Assembly (NCBI RefSeq): GCF_019334565.1
Contig: NZ_CP079724.1
Span: 1,633,001 to 1,697,000 of the forward strand
Source: Streptococcus oralis
Lineage (GTDB): Bacteria; Bacillota; Bacilli; Lactobacillales; Streptococcaceae
DNA length: 64,000 bases
Direction of reading: 5' to 3'
Shown: piece by piece, positions 47,429 through 61,161 of the stretch
Layout: each line of letters opens with the position of its first letter
How positions within the stretch are numbered: position 1 is the first letter of the stretch
Notes under the pieces: generated by a model
Told to the model about the DNA's origin: nothing
Databases searched by the model: none
Seen by the model: the letters and a program-made list of their open reading frames with translations, nothing else
Translations under genes and position numbers: made by a program

Positions 47429-48052
47429 TTAAAAGAATACAACTATTGAAAAAACAAACAGGATATCCCGAATCAGGTGCCCATAAAAGGAGATTTCCCT
47501 TTGAATACATTTTGGAAAAAGGAAACGTGCGCATAGAAAACCAATACTGATATAAAGGAGAATCGAGGAAATCACTAAGGGATTCCTCAAGAAAACCAAC
47601 GTGGCTAGAACGGAAATGACGACTGTTTTCTTTTTATTTAGGTGATTTTCTATATCGCGAAAAATTTTATCAAAAGGTAAGAAAATCAATAGATCTACTC
47701 CTAGCAAGAAAAAGAAGGAGGGTAAAAAGAGGTCAACCAATTCCTGCTGCAATTTGCTAGTGGTCTGGATGCTTTCTGAGAGAACCAGACAGGTTGCCAG
47801 AAGATTGACTACTAAAAGGAGGCAATAAACCAGACTCACTTTCTTTTGAACATGTAAAATACTATGTCTAGACTGGTCTGCTGTATGGAAATAATTTATC
47901 CCAGCACAAAGAACAGAAAATCCTACTATCAAAATCAAAAAATAAGCATTGGTCTGTTTTAAAGATAAAAAGGATTCTTTCCATAATAGACAACTAGAAA
48001 AACTAATCTGGATGACTGCAATCAGTAACAATAGGCGAATTGATTTTACCAT
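47429..48052 (-). CDS. Multi-spanning membrane protein of unknown function
   Basis: I do not recognise this 207-residue protein. It has six or so hydrophobic segments, for example SIRLLLLIAVIQISF, AYFLILIVGFSVLCAGI, VSLVYCLLLVVNLLATCLV and LVDLFLPSFFFLLGVDLLIFL. A charged loop, DKIFRDIENHLNKKKT, comes near residue 130. No catalytic motif is apparent. Its promoter has a TATAAT at 48075-48080, and a TCCC/GGGA palindrome overlaps the ribosome binding site region. It lies between ndk and tsaE on the same strand, separated from both. Confidence 0.65.
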   Translation of the reverse strand: MVKSIRLLLLIAVIQISFSSCLLWKESFLSLKQTNAYFLILIVGFSVLCAGINYFHTADQSRHSILHVQKKVSLVYCLLLVVNLLATCLVLSESIQTTSKLQQELVDLFLPSFFFLLGVDLLIFLPFDKIFRDIENHLNKKKTVVISVLATLVFLRNPLVISSILLYISIGFLCARFLFPKCIQREISFYGHLIRDILFVFSIVVFF

Positions 48053-48062
48053 TTCTTTTCCC

Positions 48063-48080
48063 TCCCTATATGGGATTATA
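48063..48080 (-). promoter_or_regulatory. Promoter and palindrome of the membrane protein gene
   Basis: A TATAAT at 48075-48080 (minus strand) is followed at once by the palindrome TCCC-ATATA-GGGA (48063-48075), which extends toward the GGGAGGG ribosome binding site. It might limit access to either. Confidence 0.4.
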
Positions 48081-48148
48081 CCTTGTGAGGAGTTTAAAAT
48101 GATTGTTTCCGCCTCAAGTGTCCATTTTTTGTGCTCAACTGACCAAAA

Positions 48149-48175
48149 AACAGCTCTGTTGTGTACAGAACTGTT
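48149..48175 (-). terminator. ndk terminator
   Basis: AACAG...CTGTT outer and TCTGT/ACAGA inner stem with one mismatch, followed by TTTTTTGG on the minus strand. Confidence 0.8.
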
Positions 48176-48186
48176 CTTTTACCAGT

Positions 48187-48606
48187 CTAATCCTTAAACC
48201 AGAGAGCAATTTCGCGTTTTGCAGAAGCTTCCGAATCGGAGCCGTGAACTACATTTTGAATGGCTTGATTGTCTCCTGCAGCCTTGGCAAAATCTCCTCG
48301 GATAGTTCCTGGCAGAGCTTCTTCTGGACGAGTAGCCCCCATCATGGTCCGCCAAGTTTCAATTACTTTCGGACCTGATAGAATGCCCACCACTACTGGT
48401 CCTGAAGTCATAAACTGACGGATAGGAGGATAAAAACTTTTTTCAACCAAGTCTTGATAGTGTTGGTCAATCAAAGCTTCTGAAACTGTTGAGCGTAGCT
48501 CTAATTTTTCGAGTTTGAAACCTCGTTGTTCCATTCTTTGCAGAATTTCGCCAACCAACCCTCTTTTCACACCATCTGGCTTAATGATAAAGAATGTTTG
48601 TTCCAT
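48187..48606 (-). CDS. ndk: Nucleoside-diphosphate kinase
   Basis: The protein has 139 residues from the ATG at 48606, which has an AGGAGG site 8 bp upstream; an earlier ATG is within the promoter. It starts [20 protein letters not shown]. The active-site histidine is in the [20 protein letters not shown] segment. It transfers the terminal phosphate between nucleoside triphosphates and diphosphates. The sequence [27 protein letters not shown] is typical. An extended -10 (TGG TAGAAT) precedes it. Confidence 0.95.
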   Translation of the reverse strand: MEQTFFIIKPDGVKRGLVGEILQRMEQRGFKLEKLELRSTVSEALIDQHYQDLVEKSFYPPIRQFMTSGPVVVGILSGPKVIETWRTMMGATRPEEALPGTIRGDFAKAAGDNQAIQNVVHGSDSEASAKREIALWFKD

Positions 48607-48682
48607 ATGGACACCTCCTTGGCATTTTAGTTCTTCTATTCTACCATACTTTATGAAAAAGTGGGAAAATTTTCTGAAATAA

Positions 48683-48710
48683 AACAAGAGAACCCAAAGG
48701 TTCTCTTGTT
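48683..48710 (-). terminator. rpoC terminator
   Basis: Perfect 12-bp inverted repeat AACAAGAGAACC-4-GGTTCTCTTGTT followed by TTAT on the minus strand. Confidence 0.9.
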
Positions 48711-48715
48711 TGCTT

Positions 48716-51700
48716 TTATTCTACTGTTTCTTCAACTTGGATTTCCACAACTTCCTCTACAGGAGCAAGTTCTGCCTCTTCTTGTTCTGGAGCCAGATAT
48801 TCTGCTTCATTGATAGCTTGTGGTTCAAGGTTACGGTAGCGAGCCATACCAGTACCAGCTGGGATGATCTTACCGATGATAACATTTTCCTTGAGTCCAA
48901 GGAGATGATCTTTCTTACCACGGATGGCTGCATCTGTAAGGACACGAGTTGTTTCCTGGAAGGAAGCCGCTGACAAGAAACTATTTGTTTCAAGTGAGGC
49001 TTTGGTGATTCCCATAAGAACTGGGCGACCAGTCGCTGGAACTCCACCTGCGATAAGAACATCCTTGTTAGCATCTGTAAAGTCGTTGATATCCATGAGG
49101 GTACCCATAAGAAGGTCTGTGTCACCTGGATCCATGACACGAACTTTACGGATCATTTGACGAACCATTACCTCGATGTGTTTGTCACCGATTTCTACCC
49201 CTTGGCTACGGTAAACTTTTTGTACTTCACCGAGGAGGTAGGTTTCAACTGACAAGACATCACGAACAGCAAGGAGACGTTTTGGTTGGATAGAACCTTC
49301 TGTCAATGCTGCACCGCGAGAGACTTGGTCTCCAACTTCGACACGCATACGTGCTGTAAATGGAACCACGTACTCACCTTCGCCAGTTTCACCCTTAACA
49401 AAGACTTTCTTGGTACGAGTTGACGCGTCTTCTTCGATAGCTGTAACTTGTCCTTTGACCTCTGTGATGACCGCTTCCCCTTTAGGATTGCGGGCTTCAA
49501 AGATTTCTTGGACACGAGGAAGACCCTGAGTGATATCGGTATTTGAGGCAACCCCACCCGTGTGGAAGGTACGCATTGTAAGCTGTGTACCAGGTTCCCC
49601 GATAGATTGGGCAGCGATTGTACCAACTGCTTCACCAACTTCAACTGCATCACCAGTCGCCAAGTTGATACCGTAACAGTGACGGCAGACACCATGACGA
49701 GTGTTACATGTAAATACGGAACGGATAGTCACTTCTTCCACACCAGCATTGACAATTTCACGCGCCTTGTCTTCTGTAATCAACTCATTTGGACCGATGA
49801 TCACTGCACCAGTTTCTGGATGTTTAACAGTTTTCTTAGTATAACGACCATTGAGACGTTCTTCGAGAGACTCGATCATCTCTTTTCCTTCTGCGATAGA
49901 ACGAATCAAGAGACCACGGTCTGTTCCACAGTCGTCCTCACGGATGATAACGTCTTGAGCAACGTCAACCAAACGACGAGTCAAATAACCTGAGTCGGCT
50001 GTCTTAAGGGCCGTATCGGTCATACCTTTACGGGCACCGTGAGTTGAGAAGAACATTTCGAGTACTGACAAACCTTCGCGGAAGTTTGAAAGGATTGGCA
50101 ATTCCATGATACGTCCGTTCGGAGCGGCCATCAGACCACGCATACCGGCAAGCTGTGAGAAGTTTGAGATGTTACCACGGGCTCCAGAGTCCATCATCAT
50201 AACGATTGGGTTCTTAGGATCTTGGTTGGCAACCAAACGTTTCTCCAATTTTTCACGGGCAGCACGCCATTCAGCTGTAACAGCGTTGTAGCGCTCGTCG
50301 TCTGTAATCATACCACGACGGAATTGTTTGGTGATTTGTTCTACACGTTTGTGTGATTCTTCGATGATTTCAGCCTTGTCTTCAACAACTGGGATATCTG
50401 CAATACCCACTGTCAAACCTGCAAGAGTTGAGTGGTGGTAACCGAGATTCTTCATGCGGTCAAGTAGGGCAGAAGTTTCTGTCGTACGGAAACGTTTGAA
50501 AATTTCAGCGATGATATTCCCAAGGTTTTTCTTCTTGAATGGAGGGTTGAGTTCAAGATTGCTGATTGCTTCCTTGATATCTCCACCTAGTGGCAAGAAG
50601 TATTTAGCTGGAACACCTTCTATTAAGTTGGCATTTGTTGGTTCTTGCAAGTAAGGCAGACCCTCTGGCATGATGTCGTTGAAGAGGATTTTACCAACTG
50701 TTGTCAGCAAGACCTTGTGTTTTTGTTCTTCAGTCCAAGGTTTGTTGAGGCTGTCTGTCGCGATACCAACACGTGAGTGGAGGTGAACATAACCATTGCG
50801 ATAAGCCATAACAGCTTCGTCACGGTCTTTGAAGACCATTCCTTCCCCTTCACGACCAGCTTCTTCCATAGTCAAGTAGTAGTTACCCAAAACCATGTCC
50901 TGAGATGGAGTAACAACTGGTTTACCATCTTTCGGGTTCAAGATATGCTCAGCAGCGAGCATCAAGATACGAGCTTCTGCTTGGGCTTCTTCTGAAAGCG
51001 GTACGTGGATGGCCATTTGGTCCCCGTCAAAGTCGGCGTTGTAGGCTTCACAGACAAGCGGGTGCAAACGAAGGGCCTTACCATCGATCAAGACTGGCTC
51101 GAAAGCTTGGATACCCAAACGGTGAAGGGTCGGTGCGCGGTTCAAAAGTACTGGGTGTTCTTTGATTACTTCTTCAAGGATATCCCAGATACGTTCGTCT
51201 CCACGTTCCACCAAGCGTTTAGCTGCTTTCACGTTTTGCACGATGTCACGGGCAACGATTTCACGCATGACGAATGGTTTAAAGAGCTCGATCGCCATTT
51301 CACGTGGCACACCACATTGATACATCTTAAGCGTTGGACCAACGGCGATAACAGAACGTCCTGAGAAGTCAACACGTTTACCGAGCAAGTTTTGACGGAA
51401 GCGTCCTTGTTTCCCTTTGAGCATGTGGCTCAATGATTTCAGTGGACGGCTACCTGGTCCTGTGATCGGACGACCACGACGACCATTGTCAATCAAAGCG
51501 TCAACCGCTTCTTGAAGCATACGCTTCTCATTTTGAACGATGATACCTGGTGCATTCAACTCAAGCAAACGAGCCAAACGGTTGTTACGGTTGATAACAC
51601 GGCGGTAAAGGTCATTCAAGTCAGATGAGGCAAAACGGCCACCATCCAACTGCAACATTGGACGAAGATCTGGTGGAATAACTGGAAGGATGTTGAGAAT

Positions 51701-52381
51701 CATCCATTCAGGTTTGTTTCCAGACTTGTAGAAAGCATCCAAAACATCCAAACGACGGATGGCTTTGACACGTTTTTGTCCAGTAGCTGTCTTCAACTCT
51801 TCTTTGAGTTCGGCAATTTCTTTTTCAAGATCTACTTGTTTCAAAAGGTCTTGGATGGCTTCGGCACCCATTTTGGCAACGAATGAACCATAACCATACT
51901 CACGCAAGCGCTCACGGTATTCGCGCTCTGTCATGATAGACTTGTGCTCAAGTGGAGTATCCTTAGGATCAATTACCACGTAAGCCGCAAAGTAGATAAC
52001 TTCCTCGAGGGCACGAGGACTCATATCAAGGGTCAAGCCCATACGGCTTGGAATCCCCTTGAAATACCAGATGTGAGATACAGGAGCTTTCAACTCGATG
52101 TGCCCCATACGCTCACGACGAACTTTCGTACGCGTTACTTCAACCCCACAGCGGTCACAAACAATCCCTCTGTAACGAATGCGTTTGTACTTACCACAAG
52201 CACATTCCCAGTCTTTTGTAGGACCAAAGATGACTTCGTCAAAGAGTCCTTCACGTTCTGGTTTCAACGTACGGTAATTGATTGTTTCAGGTTTTTTGAC
52301 TTCTCCATAAGACCATGAACGGACTTTGCTTGGAGAAGCTAGGGTGATTTGCATACTTTTAAAACGATTTACATCAACCAC
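48716..52381 (-). CDS. rpoC: DNA-directed RNA polymerase subunit beta'
   Basis: This 1221-residue subunit carries the N-terminal zinc-binding domain ([20 protein letters not shown]), the catalytic [15 protein letters not shown] motif that binds the active-site magnesium, and the trigger-loop/bridge-helix region ([23 protein letters not shown]). A second zinc motif is [13 protein letters not shown]. The C-terminus is acidic and repetitive. Translation starts at a GTG with an AAAGGGAAG site. It follows rpoB by 32 bp and shares its transcript. Confidence 0.98.
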   Translation of the reverse strand: MVDVNRFKSMQITLASPSKVRSWSYGEVKKPETINYRTLKPEREGLFDEVIFGPTKDWECACGKYKRIRYRGIVCDRCGVEVTRTKVRRERMGHIELKAPVSHIWYFKGIPSRMGLTLDMSPRALEEVIYFAAYVVIDPKDTPLEHKSIMTEREYRERLREYGYGSFVAKMGAEAIQDLLKQVDLEKEIAELKEELKTATGQKRVKAIRRLDVLDAFYKSGNKPEWMILNILPVIPPDLRPMLQLDGGRFASSDLNDLYRRVINRNNRLARLLELNAPGIIVQNEKRMLQEAVDALIDNGRRGRPITGPGSRPLKSLSHMLKGKQGRFRQNLLGKRVDFSGRSVIAVGPTLKMYQCGVPREMAIELFKPFVMREIVARDIVQNVKAAKRLVERGDERIWDILEEVIKEHPVLLNRAPTLHRLGIQAFEPVLIDGKALRLHPLVCEAYNADFDGDQMAIHVPLSEEAQAEARILMLAAEHILNPKDGKPVVTPSQDMVLGNYYLTMEEAGREGEGMVFKDRDEAVMAYRNGYVHLHSRVGIATDSLNKPWTEEQKHKVLLTTVGKILFNDIMPEGLPYLQEPTNANLIEGVPAKYFLPLGGDIKEAISNLELNPPFKKKNLGNIIAEIFKRFRTTETSALLDRMKNLGYHHSTLAGLTVGIADIPVVEDKAEIIEESHKRVEQITKQFRRGMITDDERYNAVTAEWRAAREKLEKRLVANQDPKNPIVMMMDSGARGNISNFSQLAGMRGLMAAPNGRIMELPILSNFREGLSVLEMFFSTHGARKGMTDTALKTADSGYLTRRLVDVAQDVIIREDDCGTDRGLLIRSIAEGKEMIESLEERLNGRYTKKTVKHPETGAVIIGPNELITEDKAREIVNAGVEEVTIRSVFTCNTRHGVCRHCYGINLATGDAVEVGEAVGTIAAQSIGEPGTQLTMRTFHTGGVASNTDITQGLPRVQEIFEARNPKGEAVITEVKGQVTAIEEDASTRTKKVFVKGETGEGEYVVPFTARMRVEVGDQVSRGAALTEGSIQPKRLLAVRDVLSVETYLLGEVQKVYRSQGVEIGDKHIEVMVRQMIRKVRVMDPGDTDLLMGTLMDINDFTDANKDVLIAGGVPATGRPVLMGITKASLETNSFLSAASFQETTRVLTDAAIRGKKDHLLGLKENVIIGKIIPAGTGMARYRNLEPQAINEAEYLAPEQEEAELAPVEEVVEIQVEETVE

Positions 52382-52413
52382 TATTTCTTCCCTTTCTATT
52401 CTAAGTGAACTGC

Positions 52414-56025
<3,612 letters not shown>

Positions 56026-56186
56026 GATGATTCTCCTTTGTAAATAAATTCCAAGCCTTGTCAATCAGGCTTTTCTAATCGTCATATGGTTTTTAAAACC
56101 CCTATCACCGTGTCCCTTTGACGAATTTTCAGAATCTTTAAATCTTTGTTACAAGCACTCAAAAACCTGAAAAAAAGCACAAAAAG

Positions 56187-56255
56187 AGCAGCTAAATCTG
56201 ACTTTTTCAGAAGATTTAACTGCTGTGAGCCTTGTCTGGACAATATTTCAGACAA
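56187..56255 (-). promoter_or_regulatory. Tandem hairpins in the rpoB leader, attenuator-like
   Basis: A hairpin with 7-bp perfect arms, TTGTCTG-10-CAGACAA, lies at 56232-56255. A second with 12-bp arms, AGCAGCTAAATC/GATTTAACTGCT (one mismatch), lies at 56187-56224. On the minus strand the second is followed at once by TCTTTTTGTG and then a longer T run, so it looks like an intrinsic terminator 160 bp before rpoB. Confidence 0.6.
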
Positions 56256-56279
56256 AACCTACGACAAATGATTACTTAT

Positions 56280-56308
56280 ATTATACCTTATTTAGCTAGA
56301 TTTTTCAA
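56280..56308 (-). promoter_or_regulatory. rpoBC promoter
   Basis: TTGAAA (56303-56308), a 17-bp spacer and TATAAT (56280-56285) on the minus strand. The predicted leader before rpoB is about 250 nt. Confidence 0.8.
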
Positions 56309-56398
56309 GGTTTTTTTACTATTTTTTAAACAATCTTTTCCTATATATTATTTTAAAATTTCAAGAGAATGAAGCATTATATTTTCTCTTAAAATTTA

Positions 56399-56436
56399 GG
56401 AAAACGCTTGCACTAATGTTTACCTCGTGCTATACT
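56399..56436 (+). promoter_or_regulatory. Pullulanase promoter with overlapping cre (CcpA) site
   Basis: TTGCAC (56408-56413), a 17-bp spacer and TATACT (56431-56436) preceded by TGC form the promoter. A 14-bp match to the cre consensus, GAAAACGCTTGCA in core (56399-56412), overlaps the -35, with one or two deviations. This predicts carbon catabolite repression. Confidence 0.7.
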
Positions 56437-56467
56437 GATAGGGAACAACTACACAAGGAGAATTGTG

Positions 56468-59400
56468 ATGAAAAAGATCCCATCTCAAACTGAGAAAAAA
56501 ATGATTTACGGTATCCGTTCCTTGAAGAACGGAACTGGTTCTGTCCTTATTGGTGCCAGCATTGTCCTACTTTCTGCTGCAATGCCAACCATTTCAGCTA
56601 ACGAAAATCTTCCTCAAACTCAGGAAAACACTAGCGCTGTGACCAAGGCCCCTACTGAGACTGAAACGAGTCAAACTCAAAAGGAAACGCCTATTTCTGA
56701 ACAAAATAATGCAAACGCTTCCCTTGATTCTAAAAAAGAAGCTCCAGCTGTAGAAACTACTACAGCACCAGAAACACCTAAAACAGAAGATGCTACTACA
56801 AGCCAGGCTAATAGCACGGAAAAGAAAGTAGATGCCAGCACTTCGGCGCCAAATTCTGATCAAAAACCACAAGCAGACACTAGTTCTGAAGAACCAATCG
56901 AAGATAACTACTTCCGCATCCATGTGAAAAAACTCCCTGAGGAAAACAAGGATTCTCAAGGCCTTTGGACTTGGGACGATGTTGAAAAACCTTCTGAAAA
57001 CTGGCCCAATGGAGCCAAGTCCTTCAAGGATGCCAAGAAAGATGACTATGGCTATTATCTCGATGTCAAACTTAAGAATGATCAAGCTAAGAAAGTCAGC
57101 TTCCTCATCAATAATTCCAAAGGGGACAACCTGACAGGGGACCGTTCAGTAGAGCGCCTCTCTCCAAAAATGAACGAGGCTTGGCTAGATGAAAATTATA
57201 AGGTATACAACTACCGTCCTCAGCCAGCGGGAACAGTCCGTGTCAACTACTACCGCACCGATGGCAACTATGACAAGAAATCACTCTGGTATTGGGGCGA
57301 TGTCAAGAATCCAAGTAGTGGAGAATGGCCTGACGGTACTGACTTTACAGCAACTGGAAAATATGGCCGTTACATTGATATCCCACTCAATGAAGCTGCT
57401 AGAGAATTTGGATTTTTATTACTAGACGAAAGCAAGAAAGGCGATGATGTGAAAATCAGAAAAGAAGACTATAAATTTACTGATCTAAAAAATCACAGTC
57501 AAATCTTCCTCAAGGATGATGACGAAACCATCTACACCAACCCCTACTATGTACACGACATCCGCATGACTGGTGCCCAACATGTGGCTAAATCTCGTAT
57601 CGAAAGCAGTTTTTCTACCCTAGTTGGAGCTAAGAAAGACGATATCCTCAAACACACGAGCATCACTGATTACCAAGGGAATAAAGTAGCTATCACAGAC
57701 GTGGAAGTGGATGAGGCAGGTAAAAAGGTGACCTACATCGGCGACTTCTCTGACACCCAACACCCTTACACTGTCAGCTACAATTCAGACCGCTTTACCA
57801 CACGGTCAAGCTGGCGCCTCAAGGATGAATCCTACAGCTACGATGGGCCACTCGGCGCAACTCTCAAAGAAGATGGCAAGCGGGTTGACCTCACCCTCTG
57901 GTCTCCAAGTGCTGATAAGGTTTCTGTCGTTGTCTACGACAAGAAAGACCCTGAAAAGGTAGTCGGAACTGTCGCCCTTGAAAAAGGAGAAAAAGGAACC
58001 TGGAAACAAACTCTGGATGCAAACTCTGGTCTCGGTATCAGCAACTACACTGGCTACTACTACCACTACCAAATCGAGCGCCAAGGTAAAACTGTCCTCG
58101 TTCTTGACCCTTATGCCAAATCATTAGCGGCTTGGAACAGTGACCTAGCAAAAACAGATGCCGCTCATAAGGTCGCTAAAGCTGCCTTTGTCGATCCAGC
58201 GAAGTTAGGTCCGCAAGACTTGACCTATGGAAAGATTCGTAACTTCAAATCGCGTGAAGATGCCGTTATCTATGAAGCTCATGTGCGTGACTTCACTTCG
58301 GATCCTGCCATCGCAAAAGACTTGACCAAGCCATTTGGTACCTTTGAAGCCTTTATCGAAAAACTGGACTATCTCAAAGATTTGGGTGTGACTCATATCC
58401 AACTCCTTCCTGTCTTGTCCTACTACTTTGTCAATGAATTGAAGAACCAAGAACGTTTGTCTGCCTACGCTTCAAGCAACAGCAACTACAACTGGGGATA
58501 TGACCCTCAAAACTACTTCTCCTTGACTGGTATGTACTCAAGCGATCCTAAGGATCCAGAAAAACGTATCGCAGAATTCAAAAACCTCATCAACGAAATC
58601 CACAAACGTGGCATGGGGGCTATCTTGGATGTGGTCTACAACCATACTGCCAACGTTGATATTTTTGAGGATATTGAGCCAAACTACTATCACTTTATGG
58701 ATGCAGACGGAACTCCCCGTACTAGCTTCGGAGGCGGCCGTTTGGGAACTACCCACTACATGTCTAAACGTGTCTTGGTAGACTCCATCAAGTATCTGGT
58801 TGAAACCTACAAAGTAGATGGTTTCCGCTTTGATATGATGGGTGACCACGATGCGGCTTCAATCGAAGAAGCTTACAAGGCTGCACGAGCCCTTAATCCA
58901 AATCTCATCATGCTTGGTGAAGGTTGGAGAACCTATACTGGTGATGAAAATACGCCTACTAGAGCTGCTGACCAAGATTGGATGAAACATACCGATACTG
59001 TCGCTGTCTTTTCAGACGACATCCGCAACAACCTCAAGTCCGGTTATCCAAACGAAGGCCAACCTGCCTTTATCACAGGTGGAAAACGCGATATCAATAC
59101 CATCTTTAAAAATCTCATTGCTCAACCAACTAACTTTGAAGCAGACAGTCCTGGAGATGTTATCCAGTATATTGCAGCCCATGATAACTTGACCCTCTTT
59201 GATATCATTGCTCAGTCTATCAAAAAAGACCCAAGCAAGGCTGAAAACTACGCTGAGATCCATCGTCGTTTGCGACTTGGAAACCTCATGGTCTTGACTG
59301 CTCAAGGAACTCCGTTTATCCACTCTGGGCAGGAATATGGACGTACCAAACAATTCCTTGACCCAGCCTATAAGACTCCTGTTCCTGAAGATAAGGTTCC

Positions 59401-60184
59401 AAACAAGTCACACTTGTTGCGTGACAGGGACGGCAAGCCATTTGTCTATCCTTACTTTATCCATGACTCTTACGACTCAAGTGATGCTGTCAACAAGTTT
59501 GATTGGACCAAAGCAACAGATGGTAAAGCCTTCCCTGAAAATGTCAAGAGCCGTGACTACATGAAAGGTTTGATCGCTCTTCGTCAATCTACAGACGCTT
59601 TCCGACTTAAGAGTCTGCAAGATATCAAGGAGCGCGTCCGACTCATTACTGTCCCAGGCCAAAATGGTGTTGAAAAGGAAGACGTGGTCATTGGCTACCA
59701 AATCACCGCTCCAAATGGAGATATCTACGCTGTCTTTGTCAATGCGGATGATAAGGCTCGCGAATTCAACTTGGGAACTGCTTTTGCTCACTTGAGAAAG
59801 GCTGAAGTCCTCGCAGATGAAAATCAAGCCGGACCAGTAGGAATTTCCAACCCTCAAGGTATCGAATGGACTGAAAAAGGCTTGAAATTGAACGCTCTCA
59901 CTGCTGTCGTTCTCCGCTTGTCTCAAGGTGGCGCCATCGTCGCTCCAGCCGTAGAAGAAAAACCAGAATTTGATCTTTCTAGCTTGGAAGTTGAACCAGA
60001 ACAAGGTCAAGCTCAAAACCTAGCAGCCAATCCTGAAACTCAAGAAACTGCTGCAGAGGCTCTTTCTCAGAAAGCCCTTCCTAACACAGGAACTGAGAGC
60101 AAATCCCTCCTTGCTCTTGCTGGATTCAGCATCCTCGCCCTTCTCGGACTTGGATGGTTGATACAAAACAAGAAAAAGAACTAA
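56468..60184 (+). CDS. spuA: LPXTG-anchored type I pullulanase (SpuA-like)
   Basis: The enzyme has 1238 residues from the ATG at 56468 (AAGGAG site 7 bp away; a GTG directly before is less likely). It has a YSIRK-type signal (YGIRSLKNGTGSVLIGAS) and a Thr/Glu/Ser-rich linker to ~140. Tandem CBM41 glycogen-binding modules follow (LWTWDDVEKPSENWP and LWYWGDVKNPSSGEWP), then N2/CBM48 modules and a GH13 catalytic domain. DVVYNHT, GFRFDMMGDHD (nucleophile Asp ~790), MLGEGWR (acid Glu ~817) and AAHDNLTLF (~905) mark the active site. YNWGYDPQNYF is the pullulanase signature. LPNTG, a membrane helix and a KKK tail end the protein. It debranches alpha-1,6 links in glycogen and starch outside the cell. 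Confidence 0.95.
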   Translation: MKKIPSQTEKKMIYGIRSLKNGTGSVLIGASIVLLSAAMPTISANENLPQTQENTSAVTKAPTETETSQTQKETPISEQNNANASLDSKKEAPAVETTTAPETPKTEDATTSQANSTEKKVDASTSAPNSDQKPQADTSSEEPIEDNYFRIHVKKLPEENKDSQGLWTWDDVEKPSENWPNGAKSFKDAKKDDYGYYLDVKLKNDQAKKVSFLINNSKGDNLTGDRSVERLSPKMNEAWLDENYKVYNYRPQPAGTVRVNYYRTDGNYDKKSLWYWGDVKNPSSGEWPDGTDFTATGKYGRYIDIPLNEAAREFGFLLLDESKKGDDVKIRKEDYKFTDLKNHSQIFLKDDDETIYTNPYYVHDIRMTGAQHVAKSRIESSFSTLVGAKKDDILKHTSITDYQGNKVAITDVEVDEAGKKVTYIGDFSDTQHPYTVSYNSDRFTTRSSWRLKDESYSYDGPLGATLKEDGKRVDLTLWSPSADKVSVVVYDKKDPEKVVGTVALEKGEKGTWKQTLDANSGLGISNYTGYYYHYQIERQGKTVLVLDPYAKSLAAWNSDLAKTDAAHKVAKAAFVDPAKLGPQDLTYGKIRNFKSREDAVIYEAHVRDFTSDPAIAKDLTKPFGTFEAFIEKLDYLKDLGVTHIQLLPVLSYYFVNELKNQERLSAYASSNSNYNWGYDPQNYFSLTGMYSSDPKDPEKRIAEFKNLINEIHKRGMGAILDVVYNHTANVDIFEDIEPNYYHFMDADGTPRTSFGGGRLGTTHYMSKRVLVDSIKYLVETYKVDGFRFDMMGDHDAASIEEAYKAARALNPNLIMLGEGWRTYTGDENTPTRAADQDWMKHTDTVAVFSDDIRNNLKSGYPNEGQPAFITGGKRDINTIFKNLIAQPTNFEADSPGDVIQYIAAHDNLTLFDIIAQSIKKDPSKAENYAEIHRRLRLGNLMVLTAQGTPFIHSGQEYGRTKQFLDPAYKTPVPEDKVPNKSHLLRDRDGKPFVYPYFIHDSYDSSDAVNKFDWTKATDGKAFPENVKSRDYMKGLIALRQSTDAFRLKSLQDIKERVRLITVPGQNGVEKEDVVIGYQITAPNGDIYAVFVNADDKAREFNLGTAFAHLRKAEVLADENQAGPVGISNPQGIEWTEKGLKLNALTAVVLRLSQGGAIVAPAVEEKPEFDLSSLEVEPEQGQAQNLAANPETQETAAEALSQKALPNTGTESKSLLALAGFSILALLGLGWLIQNKKKN

Positions 60185-60189
60185 CACTA

Positions 60190-60303
60190 AATGAAAATCA
60201 AATAGTAAACTAGGAAGCTAGCCACAGGCTGCTCAAAGCACAGCTTTGAGGTTGTAGATAAGGCGAAGCTGACCTGGTTTAAAGAGATTTTCGAAGAGTA
60301 TAA
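60190..60303 (-). repeat. BOX-like intergenic repeat
   Basis: Read on the minus strand, this ~114-bp element begins TATACTCTTCGAAAATCTCT (boxA-like) and contains a CAGCTTCGCCTT segment. A boxB-like CTCAAAGCTGTGCTTTGAGC hairpin follows, and it ends with GGCTAGCTTCCTAGTTTACT and a GATTTTCATT (boxC-like) terminus. The order and ends match pneumococcal BOX A-B-C as I recall it, with a shortened boxA. It lies between the pullulanase stop and its terminator. Confidence 0.75.
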
Positions 60304-60322
60304 ACTAGCCCTCCTATAGAAA

Positions 60323-60366
60323 AACACCCCATTGATTAGAAGACTCTTCTAGTCAATGGGGTGTTG
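60323..60366. terminator. Strong bidirectional terminator
   Basis: A long inverted repeat, ACACCCCATTGA-TAGAAGA / TCTTCTA-TCAATGGGGTGT, with a 1-3 nt loop and A/T runs on both sides. It ends both spuA and the converging transporter operon. Confidence 0.92.
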
Positions 60367-60387
60367 TTTTTATGATACACTTATCTA

Positions 60388-61152
60388 TCAAATCATATAT
60401 TCTACACTATAGCTAGCATCTGATAAGATACGAGCCAGGAACTGCTTGGTTCGTTCTTCTTGTGGACGACTAAAGAAGTCGTGGGGATTGTTCTCCTCTA
60501 CGATACGGCCTCCATCCATGAAAATAACGTGGTTAGCGACATCTCTAGCAAATCCCATTTCATGCGTGACGACCACCATGGTCACACCTTCTCCCGCCAA
60601 CTGTTTCAGAACATCCAAAACATCTCCAACCAACTCAGGGTCTAGTGCCGATGTTGGTTCATCTAGCAAAATGACCTCGGGCTTGACTGCAATGGCACGC
60701 GCAATTCCTATTCGTTGTTGTTGCCCTCCAGATAGCTGAGAAGGGTAGTAGTCCTTATAGGCCAGTAAACCAACTTTTTCTAAGGCAGATTCTGCACGTT
60801 TGAGCGCTTCTTCCTTGGGTACTTTACGAGCTACGATTAGGCCTTCTAGAATATTTTCCAGAGCAGTTTTATTTGCAAAGAGATTGTAGTGTTGGAAAAC
60901 AAAGGCTGTTTTTTGGCGAATTTCTAGAATGTCTTTCTTGCTTAATTTGGCCAAGTCATAAGTCTTTCCTGCCAAGGTCAAACGGCCACTGTCAGCTTTT
61001 TCTAAGTGGTTGAGACAACGGAGAAAGGTCGTTTTCCCCGAACCTGATGGTCCTAAAATAACGACGACATCCCCTTGGTTGACCTGAAGATTGACATCCT
61101 CCAAGACCTGCCTCTCACCAAATGTTTTTGCGATATGTTCTACTTGTAACAT
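60388..61152 (-). CDS. Amino-acid ABC transporter ATP-binding protein
   Basis: This 254-residue ATPase has Walker [10 protein letters not shown] (about 34), Q-loop [13 protein letters not shown], signature [15 protein letters not shown], Walker [15 protein letters not shown] and switch [10 protein letters not shown]. It is of the polar-amino-acid importer family. It lies 9 bp after the first permease gene and is the last gene of the operon. A homodimer should energise the two permeases encoded upstream. Complete motifs suggest activity. Confidence 0.92.
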   Translation of the reverse strand: MLQVEHIAKTFGERQVLEDVNLQVNQGDVVVILGPSGSGKTTFLRCLNHLEKADSGRLTLAGKTYDLAKLSKKDILEIRQKTAFVFQHYNLFANKTALENILEGLIVARKVPKEEALKRAESALEKVGLLAYKDYYPSQLSGGQQQRIGIARAIAVKPEVILLDEPTSALDPELVGDVLDVLKQLAGEGVTMVVVTHEMGFARDVANHVIFMDGGRIVEENNPHDFFSRPQEERTKQFLARILSDASYSVEYMI

Positions 61153-61161
61153 CCTGTCCTC

